A DNA stretch of 21,242 nt from an uncultured Oscillospiraceae bacterium (GTDB taxonomy: Bacteria; Bacillota; Clostridia; Oscillospirales; Oscillospiraceae): positions 1 to 21,242 of the forward strand of contig CAJTPV010000045.1 in NCBI GenBank assembly GCA_910578505.1. The letters run 5' to 3'. Under the pieces are notes generated by a model, which saw only the letters and a program-made list of their open reading frames with translations, was not told the DNA's origin and did no database searches. Position 1 is the first letter of the stretch; every line of letters begins with the position of its first letter. The position numbers and the translations under genes were made by a program. Shown in pieces: positions 1-6,037 of the stretch.

Positions 1-178
1 GGCCAGCAGGGCCGGCAGGACCAGCAGGACCGGTTGCACCCGTCGCACCTGTGGCTCCTGTAGCTCCGGTCTCACCAGCAGGACCGGCAGGGCCAACCGG
101 GCCAGCAGGGCCGGCAGGACCGGTTGCACCCGTCGCACCTGTGGCCCCCGTAGCTCCGGTCTCACCAGCAGGACCGGG
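1..178 (-). repeat. 99-nt direct repeat inside the collagen-like gene
   Basis: Two near-identical units start at 1 and 100. The period of 99 nt equals 33 residues or 11 Gly-X-Y triplets. The second copy lacks one 9-nt triplet block and has a few substitutions. The array may continue to the left of the window. In-frame repeats of this kind can change copy number by slippage or recombination, and they commonly collapse in short-read assemblies. Confidence 0.8.
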
Positions 179-541
179 CGCACCGGTTGCCCCCCTGGCT
201 CCCGTAGCTCCGGTTGCACCGGCAGGACCAACAGGACCGGTTGGACCCGCAGGACCAGTCGGACCGGTCGAGCCGCTTACGCCGGGGATACCCATGGGGC
301 CCATCGGTCCCATCGGGCCGGTCGGGCCAGGAAATCCGATCGGGCCCATGGGACCCATCGGACCAATCGGTCCCGGCAGACCTCTGGGGCCTCTCGGACC
401 GGGTATGCAGCAGACATTCCCAGGATTGCCGCAGCAGCCATTCCCGGAGCTGCCGCAGGAGTGCCGGCGCATGCTCTCGCCGCAGGAACCGCCGCAGCGC
501 TCCTCCTGTTCCTGGCAGGAATCGTAATGATTGTATCTCAT
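1..541 (-). CDS. Collagen-like Gly-X-Y repeat protein, 5' part (runs off left edge)
   Basis: The true reading frame is on the minus strand. It starts at ATG 541-539 after a GGAGGAAG ribosome site and stays open for 180 codons to the window edge. Residues 1-47 form a polar head with eight cysteines (C9, C16, C20, C29, C36, C37, C44, C45). From G48 every third residue is glycine: first PRG/PIG/PMG triplets, then GATGATGPAGPAG-type triplets, the classic bacterial collagen-like pattern. Such proteins, for example BclA of Bacillus and the Bcl proteins of Clostridioides, form surface or exosporium filaments, usually with a globular C-terminal domain; that end lies outside the window. The Cys-rich head could crosslink to the spore coat, which is inference. 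The plus strand is also open here (Ala/Pro/Val-rich) but lacks the Gly-X-Y register and a plausible start. I am confident in strand and family, less so in location. Confidence 0.86.
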   Translation of the reverse strand, partial: MRYNHYDSCQEQEERCGGSCGESMRRHSCGSSGNGCCGNPGNVCCIPGPRGPRGLPGPIGPMGPMGPIGFPGPTGPMGPMGPMGIPGVSGSTGPTGPAGPTGPVGPAGATGATGARGATGAPGPAGETGATGATGATGATGPAGPAGPVGPAGPAGETGATGATGATGATGPAGPAGPAG

Positions 542-637
542 AGGGATCACTTCCTCCCTGTATCACAGTAACGCGGCACGGCATTGCGCCGCGTGAAGCG
601 GTGTTCGCGCTTTCCATAAGGAGCGAACGCCCACTTC

Positions 638-665
638 ATCCTATGCGCCCAGCATGCCTGGGGTT
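638..665 (-). promoter_or_regulatory. Possible sigma-K-type (mother cell) promoter for the collagen-like gene
   Basis: On the minus strand an AACC (665-662) lies 16 nt before CATAGGAT (645-638), which fits the sigma-K pattern AC-16/17-CATANNNT. Expression from the mother cell late in sporulation would suit an exosporium collagen-like protein. The leader would be about 90 nt and contains an 8-bp hairpin with arms 601-608 and 623-630. The motif is short, so chance is a real possibility. The rest of 542-702 shows no gene. Confidence 0.3.
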
Positions 666-702
666 CCCCTCCGGCCAGAGGGCAGGAAGGCGGCGGCGCG
701 CC

Positions 703-1380
703 TCACTGGTCCTTCTTTTTCCTGCGGACCAGCCAAAAGCCGCCGATGGAGACGGCGCTGACCGCCGCCTGGATGCCGATGGACCATAGAAACGTGGGGG
801 AACCGGGATTCGCTATGTTCATGCCCATGATGGGGAATGTGATCAGGGACAGGAGCATCCCCAGGATGCTCCCCGGCAGGTATTTTCGGTAGCTGATCCC
901 CATGGCCCCCATATAAAGGCTCACTATGTCGCTGGGCAGGATATTGACAGCGCGGGCGATAAAGGAAAAAAGCAATTCGTGGCCGGTCTGCAGCTGCCGG
1001 AATGCCGCCGCTTTGGGATATTTCTCAACAATGCGGCCAACCACATCCCCGCCCAGCCTTCTCCCCAGCCAATAGGGCAGAGAAACCATGACCGCCGCCC
1101 CCAGGACATTCAGGAGGATTGCCGCCGGAAGCGGGAACAGGATCCCGTTAGCCGCGAAGAGAATGCCGCTGAAAATGAAAACACTGATGCTTTTCAGCGC
1201 GAAGAGGAACATCATAAAGGCCGCGGAGAGCACAGCGTTTTCAGGCGTATAGGAGAGAACGCCATCAACCGTAAAGCGGTCCTTGTTCAGCAGGCAGAAA
1301 AGCAGGAGTGCTGCCCATACCAGGATCAGAATGATTTGATATTTTTTCATGGACAGGCTCTCTGGGGATTGCTTTGCCAT
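703..1380 (-). CDS. DedA/VTT (TVP38/TMEM64-like) membrane protein
   Basis: A 225-residue polytopic membrane protein. I start it at ATG 1380-1378 because GGAGGT stands 4 nt upstream; an in-frame TTG 12 nt earlier would overlap that site. A hydrophobic helix follows the short KQSPESLSMKKYQ head. The core holds the family signature F-S-G-I-L-F-A-A-N-G, a long hydrophobic stretch, then GRRLGGDVVGRIVEKYP, and a second conserved segment F-S-F-I-A-R-A-V-N-I-L-P-S-D near residues 140-155, which resembles the re-entrant loop of VTT/DedA proteins. The tail is RRKKKDQ, consistent with a cytoplasmic C-terminus. The family includes lipid scramblases and envelope-homeostasis proteins; substrate cannot be told here. 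It lies 89 nt downstream of oleate hydratase on the same strand, so a membrane or lipid link is plausible but inferred. Confidence 0.85.
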   Translation of the reverse strand: MAKQSPESLSMKKYQIILILVWAALLLFCLLNKDRFTVDGVLSYTPENAVLSAAFMMFLFALKSISVFIFSGILFAANGILFPLPAAILLNVLGAAVMVSLPYWLGRRLGGDVVGRIVEKYPKAAAFRQLQTGHELLFSFIARAVNILPSDIVSLYMGAMGISYRKYLPGSILGMLLSLITFPIMGMNIANPGSPTFLWSIGIQAAVSAVSIGGFWLVRRKKKDQ

Positions 1381-1409
1381 AAACACCTCCAATCCTGGAA
1401 TTCCAAGGA

Positions 1410-1449
1410 CCTGTATGCACAGGCGCTGACCGCTGCCTGTGCATACAGG
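1410..1449 (-). repeat. Perfect 15-bp inverted repeat between ohyA and the VTT gene
   Basis: Arms 1410-1424 and 1435-1449 are perfectly complementary around a 10-nt loop. The repeat begins 20 nt after the oleate hydratase stop and ends 30 nt before the VTT start. Neither strand has a U-tract after it, so it is not a textbook intrinsic terminator. It could be an RNA-stabilising 3' hairpin, a weak attenuator or a protein site. Confidence 0.7.
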
Positions 1450-1469
1450 TTGACTTGCGCCGCGGCTGG

Positions 1470-3245
1470 TCAGATCACATGATATTCCTGCAGCAGCTTT
1501 CCGATATCCGTTCCATCGATCTTTTTCAGCGCCTCATGGAGCACCAGCCGCTCCTTCAGCCCCAGATCCATCTCCGTAATCGCCTTGCCGTCCCGGAGCT
1601 TCACGGCGGCATCCAGCAGATCCCGGATGTCATAGGTGCTGCCCCAGACCTCCGGCACGCCCCGGTCCACGTCCAGCAGGGTGTAGACCGCCTCCATGCC
1701 GGTGCGCATGGAGTACTCGGTGGTGAAGATGGTGTCCCGCGCAACCTCAGCGAACTGCCCCAGGAAGGCGAAGTTCACCGCGCCGTCGGGGACCACCTTA
1801 GGCCGGTCCGTATCGTTGCGGGGCATGAAGAAAGCATCAATATAGGGCATCATCACAGGCACGGTGTTGGCGCTGTTGGCAGCCAGCTCCTCGATTTGGT
1901 CCTCCGGCACGCCCAGGTGGTACAGCCACTCCATACAGATTTCCTTGCCGGTACACGCCCGCATGGGCTTTTTCACATAGTCGCCGGGCCTGTCGCTGAA
2001 CAGGGCGTACACCCACACTAGGCAGTGGTCCTTGGGCTGGCCGCGGAACTGGGGCTGCCGGTTGATGGTCCAGCTCAGGAGCCAGGAGGAGTCCTTCACG
2101 GTCACGATGCCGCCGGTGACCACGCCGCCGGAGAAGGGGTCGCGCTGACAGATTTTGGTGATATAGGGAATGATTCGCTGGTCCAGGGTCTCCACAGTGG
2201 CGCTCATCCAGTTGGTCTGCTCGGGGTCGCAGCAGAACTTGTCCGGGTTGCCGAAGGCGGGGTCCTGGGCGGCAATCTTCCGCCACATGTCCCAGCCGCC
2301 GCCGGGTTTGATCTCGGTGTTGTAGGGGGCGGGCTCGTTCTGGGAGCCCATGGAGGAGTTCTCCACGCAGCCGCCGTTGGTAATAAACACCAAATCATCC
2401 TCCGTCAGGTCCACAAATTCCTGATTGCCCTCCCGCAGCAGCGCAATACGCCTGGCCAGCTTGCGCGCCGGGGTGCAGTCGAATTCCACATTGACCACTT
2501 TGGTGTTATAGTGGAACCGGACGCCGTGGTCCTCCAGATATTTGACCATAGGCAGGATCATGGACTCATACTGGTTGTACCGGGTAAAGCGCAGGGCCTT
2601 GAAGTCGGGCAGGCCGCCGATGTGGTGGATGAAGCGCTTGATATACCGCTTCATCTCCAGAGCGCTGTGCCAGTTCTCGAAGGCGAACATGGTGCGCCAG
2701 TAGAGCCAGAAGTTGGAGTTCAGGACCTCGTCGTCAAAGTAGTCGGTAATGCGCTTGTCATACAGGTCCTCGTCAGGGGTGAAGAACAGGCGCATGATCT
2801 CCATGGCCGCCTTGTCGGAAACGCCGAACTTTCCGTCGGTGTGGGCGTCCTGCCCCCGGTTGACGGTGGCCCGGCAGAGGGAGTAGTTGGGGTCCTTCTT
2901 GTTGAGCCAGTAGTACTCGTCCAGCACGCTGACTCCCTCGGTCTCAATGGAGGGGATGGAGTGGAACAGGTCCCACATGACCTCGAAGTGGTTGTCCATC
3001 TCCCGTCCGCCCCGCATGACGTAGCCCACGTTCTCGAATTTCCATCCGTCGCAGGCCCCGCCGGGGATGGGGTCCTTTTCAAAAATGTGGATGCGCTCCC
3101 CCTTCATCTGTCCGTCCCGGACCAGATAGCAGGCGGCGGTAAGGGCCGCCAGGCCGGTGCCGATGATATACGCTGTTTTGTGGTCCGCGCCCGCGGGCTT
3201 CTGGGGGCGGGCGAATGCCTCGTAATTGCCGCTGGAATAATACAT
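1470..3245 (-). CDS. ohyA: Oleate hydratase (MCRA family)
   Basis: FAD-binding fatty-acid double-bond hydratase (EC 4.2.1.53) that adds water to cis-9 bonds, turning oleate into 10-hydroxystearate; it acts at the inner face of the membrane. With the start at ATG 3245-3243 (GGATG 6 nt upstream) the protein is 591 residues, the same as Staphylococcus aureus OhyA. In that numbering Glu82 falls in GGREMDNHFE and Tyr201 in MKRYIKRF, matching the known catalytic and substrate residues of the staphylococcal enzyme. A nucleotide-binding GTGLAALTAACYL motif is at 29-41, followed by FEKDPIPGG. An in-frame ATG three codons earlier abuts the ribosome site and is less likely. A TetR gene stands directly upstream and a membrane protein downstream on the same strand. 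Known roles are unsaturated fatty-acid detoxification and hydroxy-fatty-acid production. Confidence 0.97.
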   Translation of the reverse strand: MYYSSGNYEAFARPQKPAGADHKTAYIIGTGLAALTAACYLVRDGQMKGERIHIFEKDPIPGGACDGWKFENVGYVMRGGREMDNHFEVMWDLFHSIPSIETEGVSVLDEYYWLNKKDPNYSLCRATVNRGQDAHTDGKFGVSDKAAMEIMRLFFTPDEDLYDKRITDYFDDEVLNSNFWLYWRTMFAFENWHSALEMKRYIKRFIHHIGGLPDFKALRFTRYNQYESMILPMVKYLEDHGVRFHYNTKVVNVEFDCTPARKLARRIALLREGNQEFVDLTEDDLVFITNGGCVENSSMGSQNEPAPYNTEIKPGGGWDMWRKIAAQDPAFGNPDKFCCDPEQTNWMSATVETLDQRIIPYITKICQRDPFSGGVVTGGIVTVKDSSWLLSWTINRQPQFRGQPKDHCLVWVYALFSDRPGDYVKKPMRACTGKEICMEWLYHLGVPEDQIEELAANSANTVPVMMPYIDAFFMPRNDTDRPKVVPDGAVNFAFLGQFAEVARDTIFTTEYSMRTGMEAVYTLLDVDRGVPEVWGSTYDIRDLLDAAVKLRDGKAITEMDLGLKERLVLHEALKKIDGTDIGKLLQEYHVI

Positions 3246-3299
3246 GAAAAACATCCTTTCATCATTTCATCATTGTTTGATGCGGTGCTCCGCTTGATG

Positions 3300-3377
3300 G
3301 GCTTATCATAAGCCAATTCCCGGCATTTTACCATAAACAGCCTGCCCCCGATGATAAAAGTTTTATCATTGGGGGCA
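3300..3377. promoter_or_regulatory. Two palindromes, probable TetR operator region upstream of ohyA
   Basis: Site 1 spans 3343-3377: two 17-nt arms, one mismatch, around a single central base, with a perfect 19-nt core ATGATAAAA-G-TTTTATCAT. Site 2 spans 3300-3314: a perfect 15-nt palindrome GGCTTAT-C-ATAAGCC. Both contain TTATCAT. They flank the proposed -10 of ohyA and sit in the gap between the TetR gene and its likely target. Site 1 could also act as a 3' hairpin for the TetR transcript, but it has no U-tract. Confidence 0.5.
3330..3358 (-). promoter_or_regulatory. Candidate sigma-A promoter of ohyA
   Basis: On the minus strand TTTATC (3358-3353) and TATGGT (3335-3330) are separated by exactly 17 nt. 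The leader to the ohyA start would be about 75-80 nt. The -35 element lies inside the palindrome at 3343-3377, as expected for repression by a TetR protein. Both hexamers deviate from consensus. Confidence 0.42.
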
Positions 3378-3390
3378 GATTGCTCAATTT

Positions 3391-3975
3391 TTAATCATTT
3401 CCCCTGGACTGTAAGACTTTGTCCGTCCGGAAAACGTTCAGCGCCCGGAGGATGCTGCCGTGAACCAGCTTGCTGGTGCGCTCCACAATAGCGGCAGGGT
3501 CCTCCCGCATATTGCTGCCAATCCATTCCAGCATAACGCCGATAAAGGCGTACTCATAGAAGTTGGCAATAAACTGCTGGTCCGCCTCACTGACAGACAT
3601 CCCCACCGACTTTTCCTGCACCACGCCCAGAATCAGGCTGTGGATCAGCGGGTTTAAATACTGCTCGATGCGCTCCCGGCTGACACAGCGGTAGACGTTC
3701 ATGACAAAGGGCTTGTTGGCCTGCACCGCATGGAAGATGTTGAGAAAGCCCTCCTGCCAGGTGTCGTAGGTCTTCTTTCCCTCCAGCGCCTGGGCGGCAT
3801 CCTCCACGCAGGTCCACTCCACCAGGTCATAAATATCCTTGAAGTGGTAGTAGAAGGTCATGCGGCTGATGCCGCACTCCTCCGCAATATCGCTGATGGT
3901 GATTTTATTCAGCGGCTTTTGCAGCAGCAGTTTTTTCAGCGACGCGCCCAGAGCGCGCTTTGTGGTCTGAGACAT
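3391..3975 (-). CDS. TetR/AcrR family transcriptional regulator
   Basis: A 194-residue regulator starting at ATG 3975-3973 with AGGAGG 6 nt upstream; a longer in-frame version would cover its own promoter. Residues ~5-50 carry the TetR helix-turn-helix: LNKITISDIAEECGISRMTFYYHF, followed by the DIYDLVEW transition seen in the TetR_C_7 / DhaS-like subgroup. The C-terminal half is an all-helical ligand and dimer domain with no recognisable ligand motif. The gene is directly upstream of oleate hydratase on the same strand, 145 nt away, with palindromes in between. The natural inference is a repressor released by a fatty acid or acyl-CoA. The ligand is a guess from context. Confidence 0.9.
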   Translation of the reverse strand: MSQTTKRALGASLKKLLLQKPLNKITISDIAEECGISRMTFYYHFKDIYDLVEWTCVEDAAQALEGKKTYDTWQEGFLNIFHAVQANKPFVMNVYRCVSRERIEQYLNPLIHSLILGVVQEKSVGMSVSEADQQFIANFYEYAFIGVMLEWIGSNMREDPAAIVERTSKLVHGSILRALNVFRTDKVLQSRGND

Positions 3976-4009
3976 AGGCTCCTCCTGTTCTTTGGCGTGT
4001 TCTATCCGC

Positions 4010-4038
4010 ATTGTACAATAGGATGCCGCCGTTTGCAA
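4010..4038 (-). promoter_or_regulatory. Sigma-A promoter of the TetR gene, overlapping a palindrome
   Basis: On the minus strand TTGCAA (4038-4033), 17 nt, TACAAT (4015-4010). The -10 lies within the perfect palindrome ATTGTACAAT (4010-4019), a possible autoregulatory half-site pair. The transcript leader would be about 30 nt. Confidence 0.6.
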
Positions 4039-4092
4039 GAGGTGAGGAAGCCGCCGCCGTTCTCACTTTTCGCGCGTTCTTCCGGGCGCATA

Positions 4093-4132
4093 GCAGAATG
4101 GGGACCGGCGGTATCGCCGGTCCCCATTCTGC
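4093..4132 (-). terminator. 18-bp perfect hairpin downstream of the SASP gene
   Basis: Arms 4093-4110 and 4115-4132 pair perfectly around a GTAT/ATAC tetraloop. It starts 11 nt after the SASP stop codon on the minus strand. The bases beyond it (TATGCGCCC) hold no U-tract. It probably ends or protects the spore-protein mRNA, but on sequence it is a hairpin rather than a canonical intrinsic terminator. Confidence 0.55.
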
Positions 4133-4143
4133 CGCTGAGAGAT

Positions 4144-4338
4144 TTACAGGCTCTTCTCGTAGGACTCGATCATCTTCTTGACCATCTGTCCGCCTACGGA
4201 GCCGGCCTCACGGGAGCTCAGGTCGCCGTTATAGCCCTCCTTCAGGTTTACGCCCACCTCGCTGGCGGCTTCCATCTTGAATTTGTCCATTGCCTCGCGG
4301 GCCTCAGGAACATTGATACGGCTGTTTTTTCTAGACAT
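4144..4338 (-). CDS. Alpha/beta-type small acid-soluble spore protein (SASP)
   Basis: A 64-residue DNA-binding spore protein that coats the forespore chromosome, giving UV and heat resistance, and is degraded at germination by the Gpr protease. I start at ATG 4338-4336 with AGGAG 8 nt upstream. The sequence shows both family signatures: the first helix NVPEAREAMDKFKMEAASEVGV, whose ASE stretch resembles the Gpr cleavage region, and GYNGDLSSREAGSVGGQMVKKMIE in the second. Length is typical (60-70 residues). It is monocistronic with a strong hairpin after it. I looked for a forespore sigma-G promoter upstream and found no convincing match; 4339-4592 otherwise holds no gene. Confidence 0.95.
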   Translation of the reverse strand: MSRKNSRINVPEAREAMDKFKMEAASEVGVNLKEGYNGDLSSREAGSVGGQMVKKMIESYEKSL

Positions 4339-4592
4339 TTTTCTTTTCTCCTTCTCCAAACGTATTTTGCGATGGCATTGTCGGAAAAGGACGGGCGGAG
4401 GCCGCTCCGAACCGATTCCGTTGTCTGCCGGGGAGCGAAGTGTTTTTCCTCCGCCCTGATCGCAACCATATCATTTGCATTCCGCGGCTGAATATGCCGG
4501 CGAGAGCAGCGGTAATTTTTTGCAGAAAAAAAGCGGGGGGAATTTGTATCTATCTTTCTCTGTCCGATTTCCGAAGACGCGGAAAATAGGGA

Positions 4593-4621
4593 TTGTCGAA
4601 AGCCTGCGGCTGGATTATAAT
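4593..4621 (+). promoter_or_regulatory. Sigma-A promoter of the MFS gene
   Basis: TTGTCG (4593-4598), 17-nt spacer, TATAAT (4616-4621). Transcription would start near 4628, leaving a leader of about 80 nt before the ATG at 4710. This position also argues against longer reading frames that begin upstream. Confidence 0.75.
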
Positions 4622-4709
4622 GAGACCATTGTTTCCTGGCGTCCCGCAGAGCTGGCGGAGGAGGACTGCGCCCCGCGAATCTTTCTTGTCATCCCGAAAG
4701 GAAATACAT

Positions 4710-5906
4710 ATGAGCAAAAATTATCAAAAAACACTTCTGGCATGCTATTTGGGCTTTATCACACAGGCGATTACCGCAAACCTGGCGCCGCTTCTGTTTC
4801 TGAAATTTCATAAGGATTACGGCATCCCCTTGGGGAGGATCGCGCTGATCTCCGGGACGTTCTACGCCGCACAGCTCATTGTGGATATTCTGTGCGCCCG
4901 TTTTGCGGACCGAGTCGGATACCGCAGATGCGCTGTGGCCGCGGAACTGTGCTCCGCCGCCGGATTAATCGGGCTGGCCTTCCTGCCGGAGAGCCTGCCG
5001 GACCCCTTTACAGGGATTCTCATCAGTGTGATCACTTACGCGGTGGGGAGCGGTCTGATCGAGGTGCTGGGGAGTCCCATTGTGGAGGCGTGTCCATTTG
5101 CGCACAAGGAGGCCGCCATGAGCCTGCTGCACTCCTTTTACTGCTGGGGGTCCGTCGGGGTGATTTTGCTGTCCACGCTGTTTTTCGCAGCCTTTGGGAC
5201 CGGCAGCTGGAAAGCGCTTGCCTGCATCTGGGCGATCATCCCTCTTTACAACATCTATAACTTTGCCGTCTGTCCCATTGAATATCTTATCGACGGCAGC
5301 CAGGGCATGGGTGCCCGCCGTCTGCTGCGGCTCCCGCTGTTTTGGATAGCGGTGCTTCTGATGATCTGTGCAGGAGCCTCTGAGCTGGCTATGGCCCAGT
5401 GGGCCTCCGCATACGCCGAGTCGGCGCTGGGATTGTCAAAAGCGGTGGGGGATTTGGCAGGGCCCTGCCTGTTTGCCGCAGCGATGGGCGTCAGCCGTAC
5501 CATTTATGGGAAATACGGCAGCCGGCTGGATTTGATGAAATTTATGCTGGGTTCCGGTTTCCTCTGCCTGCTCTGCTACCTGGCGGCCGCCCTGTCGAAC
5601 GCGCCGGCGGCTGGCCTGGCCGGCTGCATGCTGTGCGGCTTTTCCGTGGGCATCATGTGGCCGGGGGCAATCAGTATCTGCTCCAAGCGGATACCTGCGG
5701 GGGGAACGGCCATGTTCGCCCTGCTGGCTATGGCCGGAGATTTGGGCGGAACGCTGGGACCGAGTCTGGTGGGCGGTATTACGCAGAGCGCCAATGACGA
5801 TCTGCGCTGGGGCATGCTTGGAGGCTGCATATTTCCGTTTGTATTGATTATCTGCCTTTTTGTCCTGCGGAGAAAGGGCGTGGGCGTTTATCGCGAGGAG
5901 GACTGA
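4710..5906 (+). CDS. Major facilitator superfamily transporter (FucP/sugar-permease-like)
   Basis: A 398-residue membrane transporter. The ATG at 4710 follows AAAGGAAATACAT; the in-frame extension to 4593 lies in the promoter and is rejected. About twelve hydrophobic segments are visible. The first cytoplasmic loop carries the MFS signature as DILCARFADRVGYRR, and a second half-repeat loop reads RTIYGKYGSRLDL. The conserved PIVEACPFAHKEAAMSLLHSFYCWGSVG region and IMWPGAISICSKRIPAGGTAMFAL region resemble the fucose/hexose:H+ symporter-like branch common in Clostridia. Substrate is unknown. It has its own promoter, and the next gene has a separate one, so it seems monocistronic; no clear terminator follows. 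Confidence 0.88.
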   Translation: MSKNYQKTLLACYLGFITQAITANLAPLLFLKFHKDYGIPLGRIALISGTFYAAQLIVDILCARFADRVGYRRCAVAAELCSAAGLIGLAFLPESLPDPFTGILISVITYAVGSGLIEVLGSPIVEACPFAHKEAAMSLLHSFYCWGSVGVILLSTLFFAAFGTGSWKALACIWAIIPLYNIYNFAVCPIEYLIDGSQGMGARRLLRLPLFWIAVLLMICAGASELAMAQWASAYAESALGLSKAVGDLAGPCLFAAAMGVSRTIYGKYGSRLDLMKFMLGSGFLCLLCYLAAALSNAPAAGLAGCMLCGFSVGIMWPGAISICSKRIPAGGTAMFALLAMAGDLGGTLGPSLVGGITQSANDDLRWGMLGGCIFPFVLIICLFVLRRKGVGVYREED

Positions 5907-5955
5907 TTGCATATGCACAACAAAGCCAAACGCCCCCGGACAGACAAAATTCCTC

Positions 5956-5984
5956 TTTACAGGGTGCAAATCAAATGGTATGAT
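5956..5984 (+). promoter_or_regulatory. Sigma-A promoter of malQ
   Basis: TTTACA (5956-5961), 17-nt spacer, TATGAT (5979-5984). A strong AAGGAGGAG at 5990-5998 sits at the very start of the transcript, about 40 nt before malQ and with no start codon at useful distance. It is not the malQ ribosome site. Confidence 0.7.
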
Positions 5985-6037
5985 AGTCAGAAGGAGGAGA
6001 GTATCCCCCTAAAACAAATAAGAAAGAGTTGATTCGA

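Noticed and set aside
1..178. Short tandem units resembling a CRISPR array
   Set aside because: Repeats are in-frame coding triplets with no unique spacers and no cas genes nearby.
51..527. Pro/Ala/Val-rich open frame on the plus strand
   Set aside because: It is the complement of the Gly-X-Y gene; it has no ribosome site and no collagen register.
2025..3311. Long plus-strand frame of 428 codons
   Set aside because: Antisense to oleate hydratase, whose catalytic residues are fully readable; composition is typical of GC-rich shadow frames.
4339..4480. Possible sigma-G promoter for the SASP gene
   Set aside because: A CAAAATA-like -10 exists but no acceptable -35 lies at the right distance.
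4475..4813. 112-codon plus-strand frame before the MFS gene
   Set aside because: Spans the MFS promoter and overlaps the MFS start in another frame; no ribosome site.
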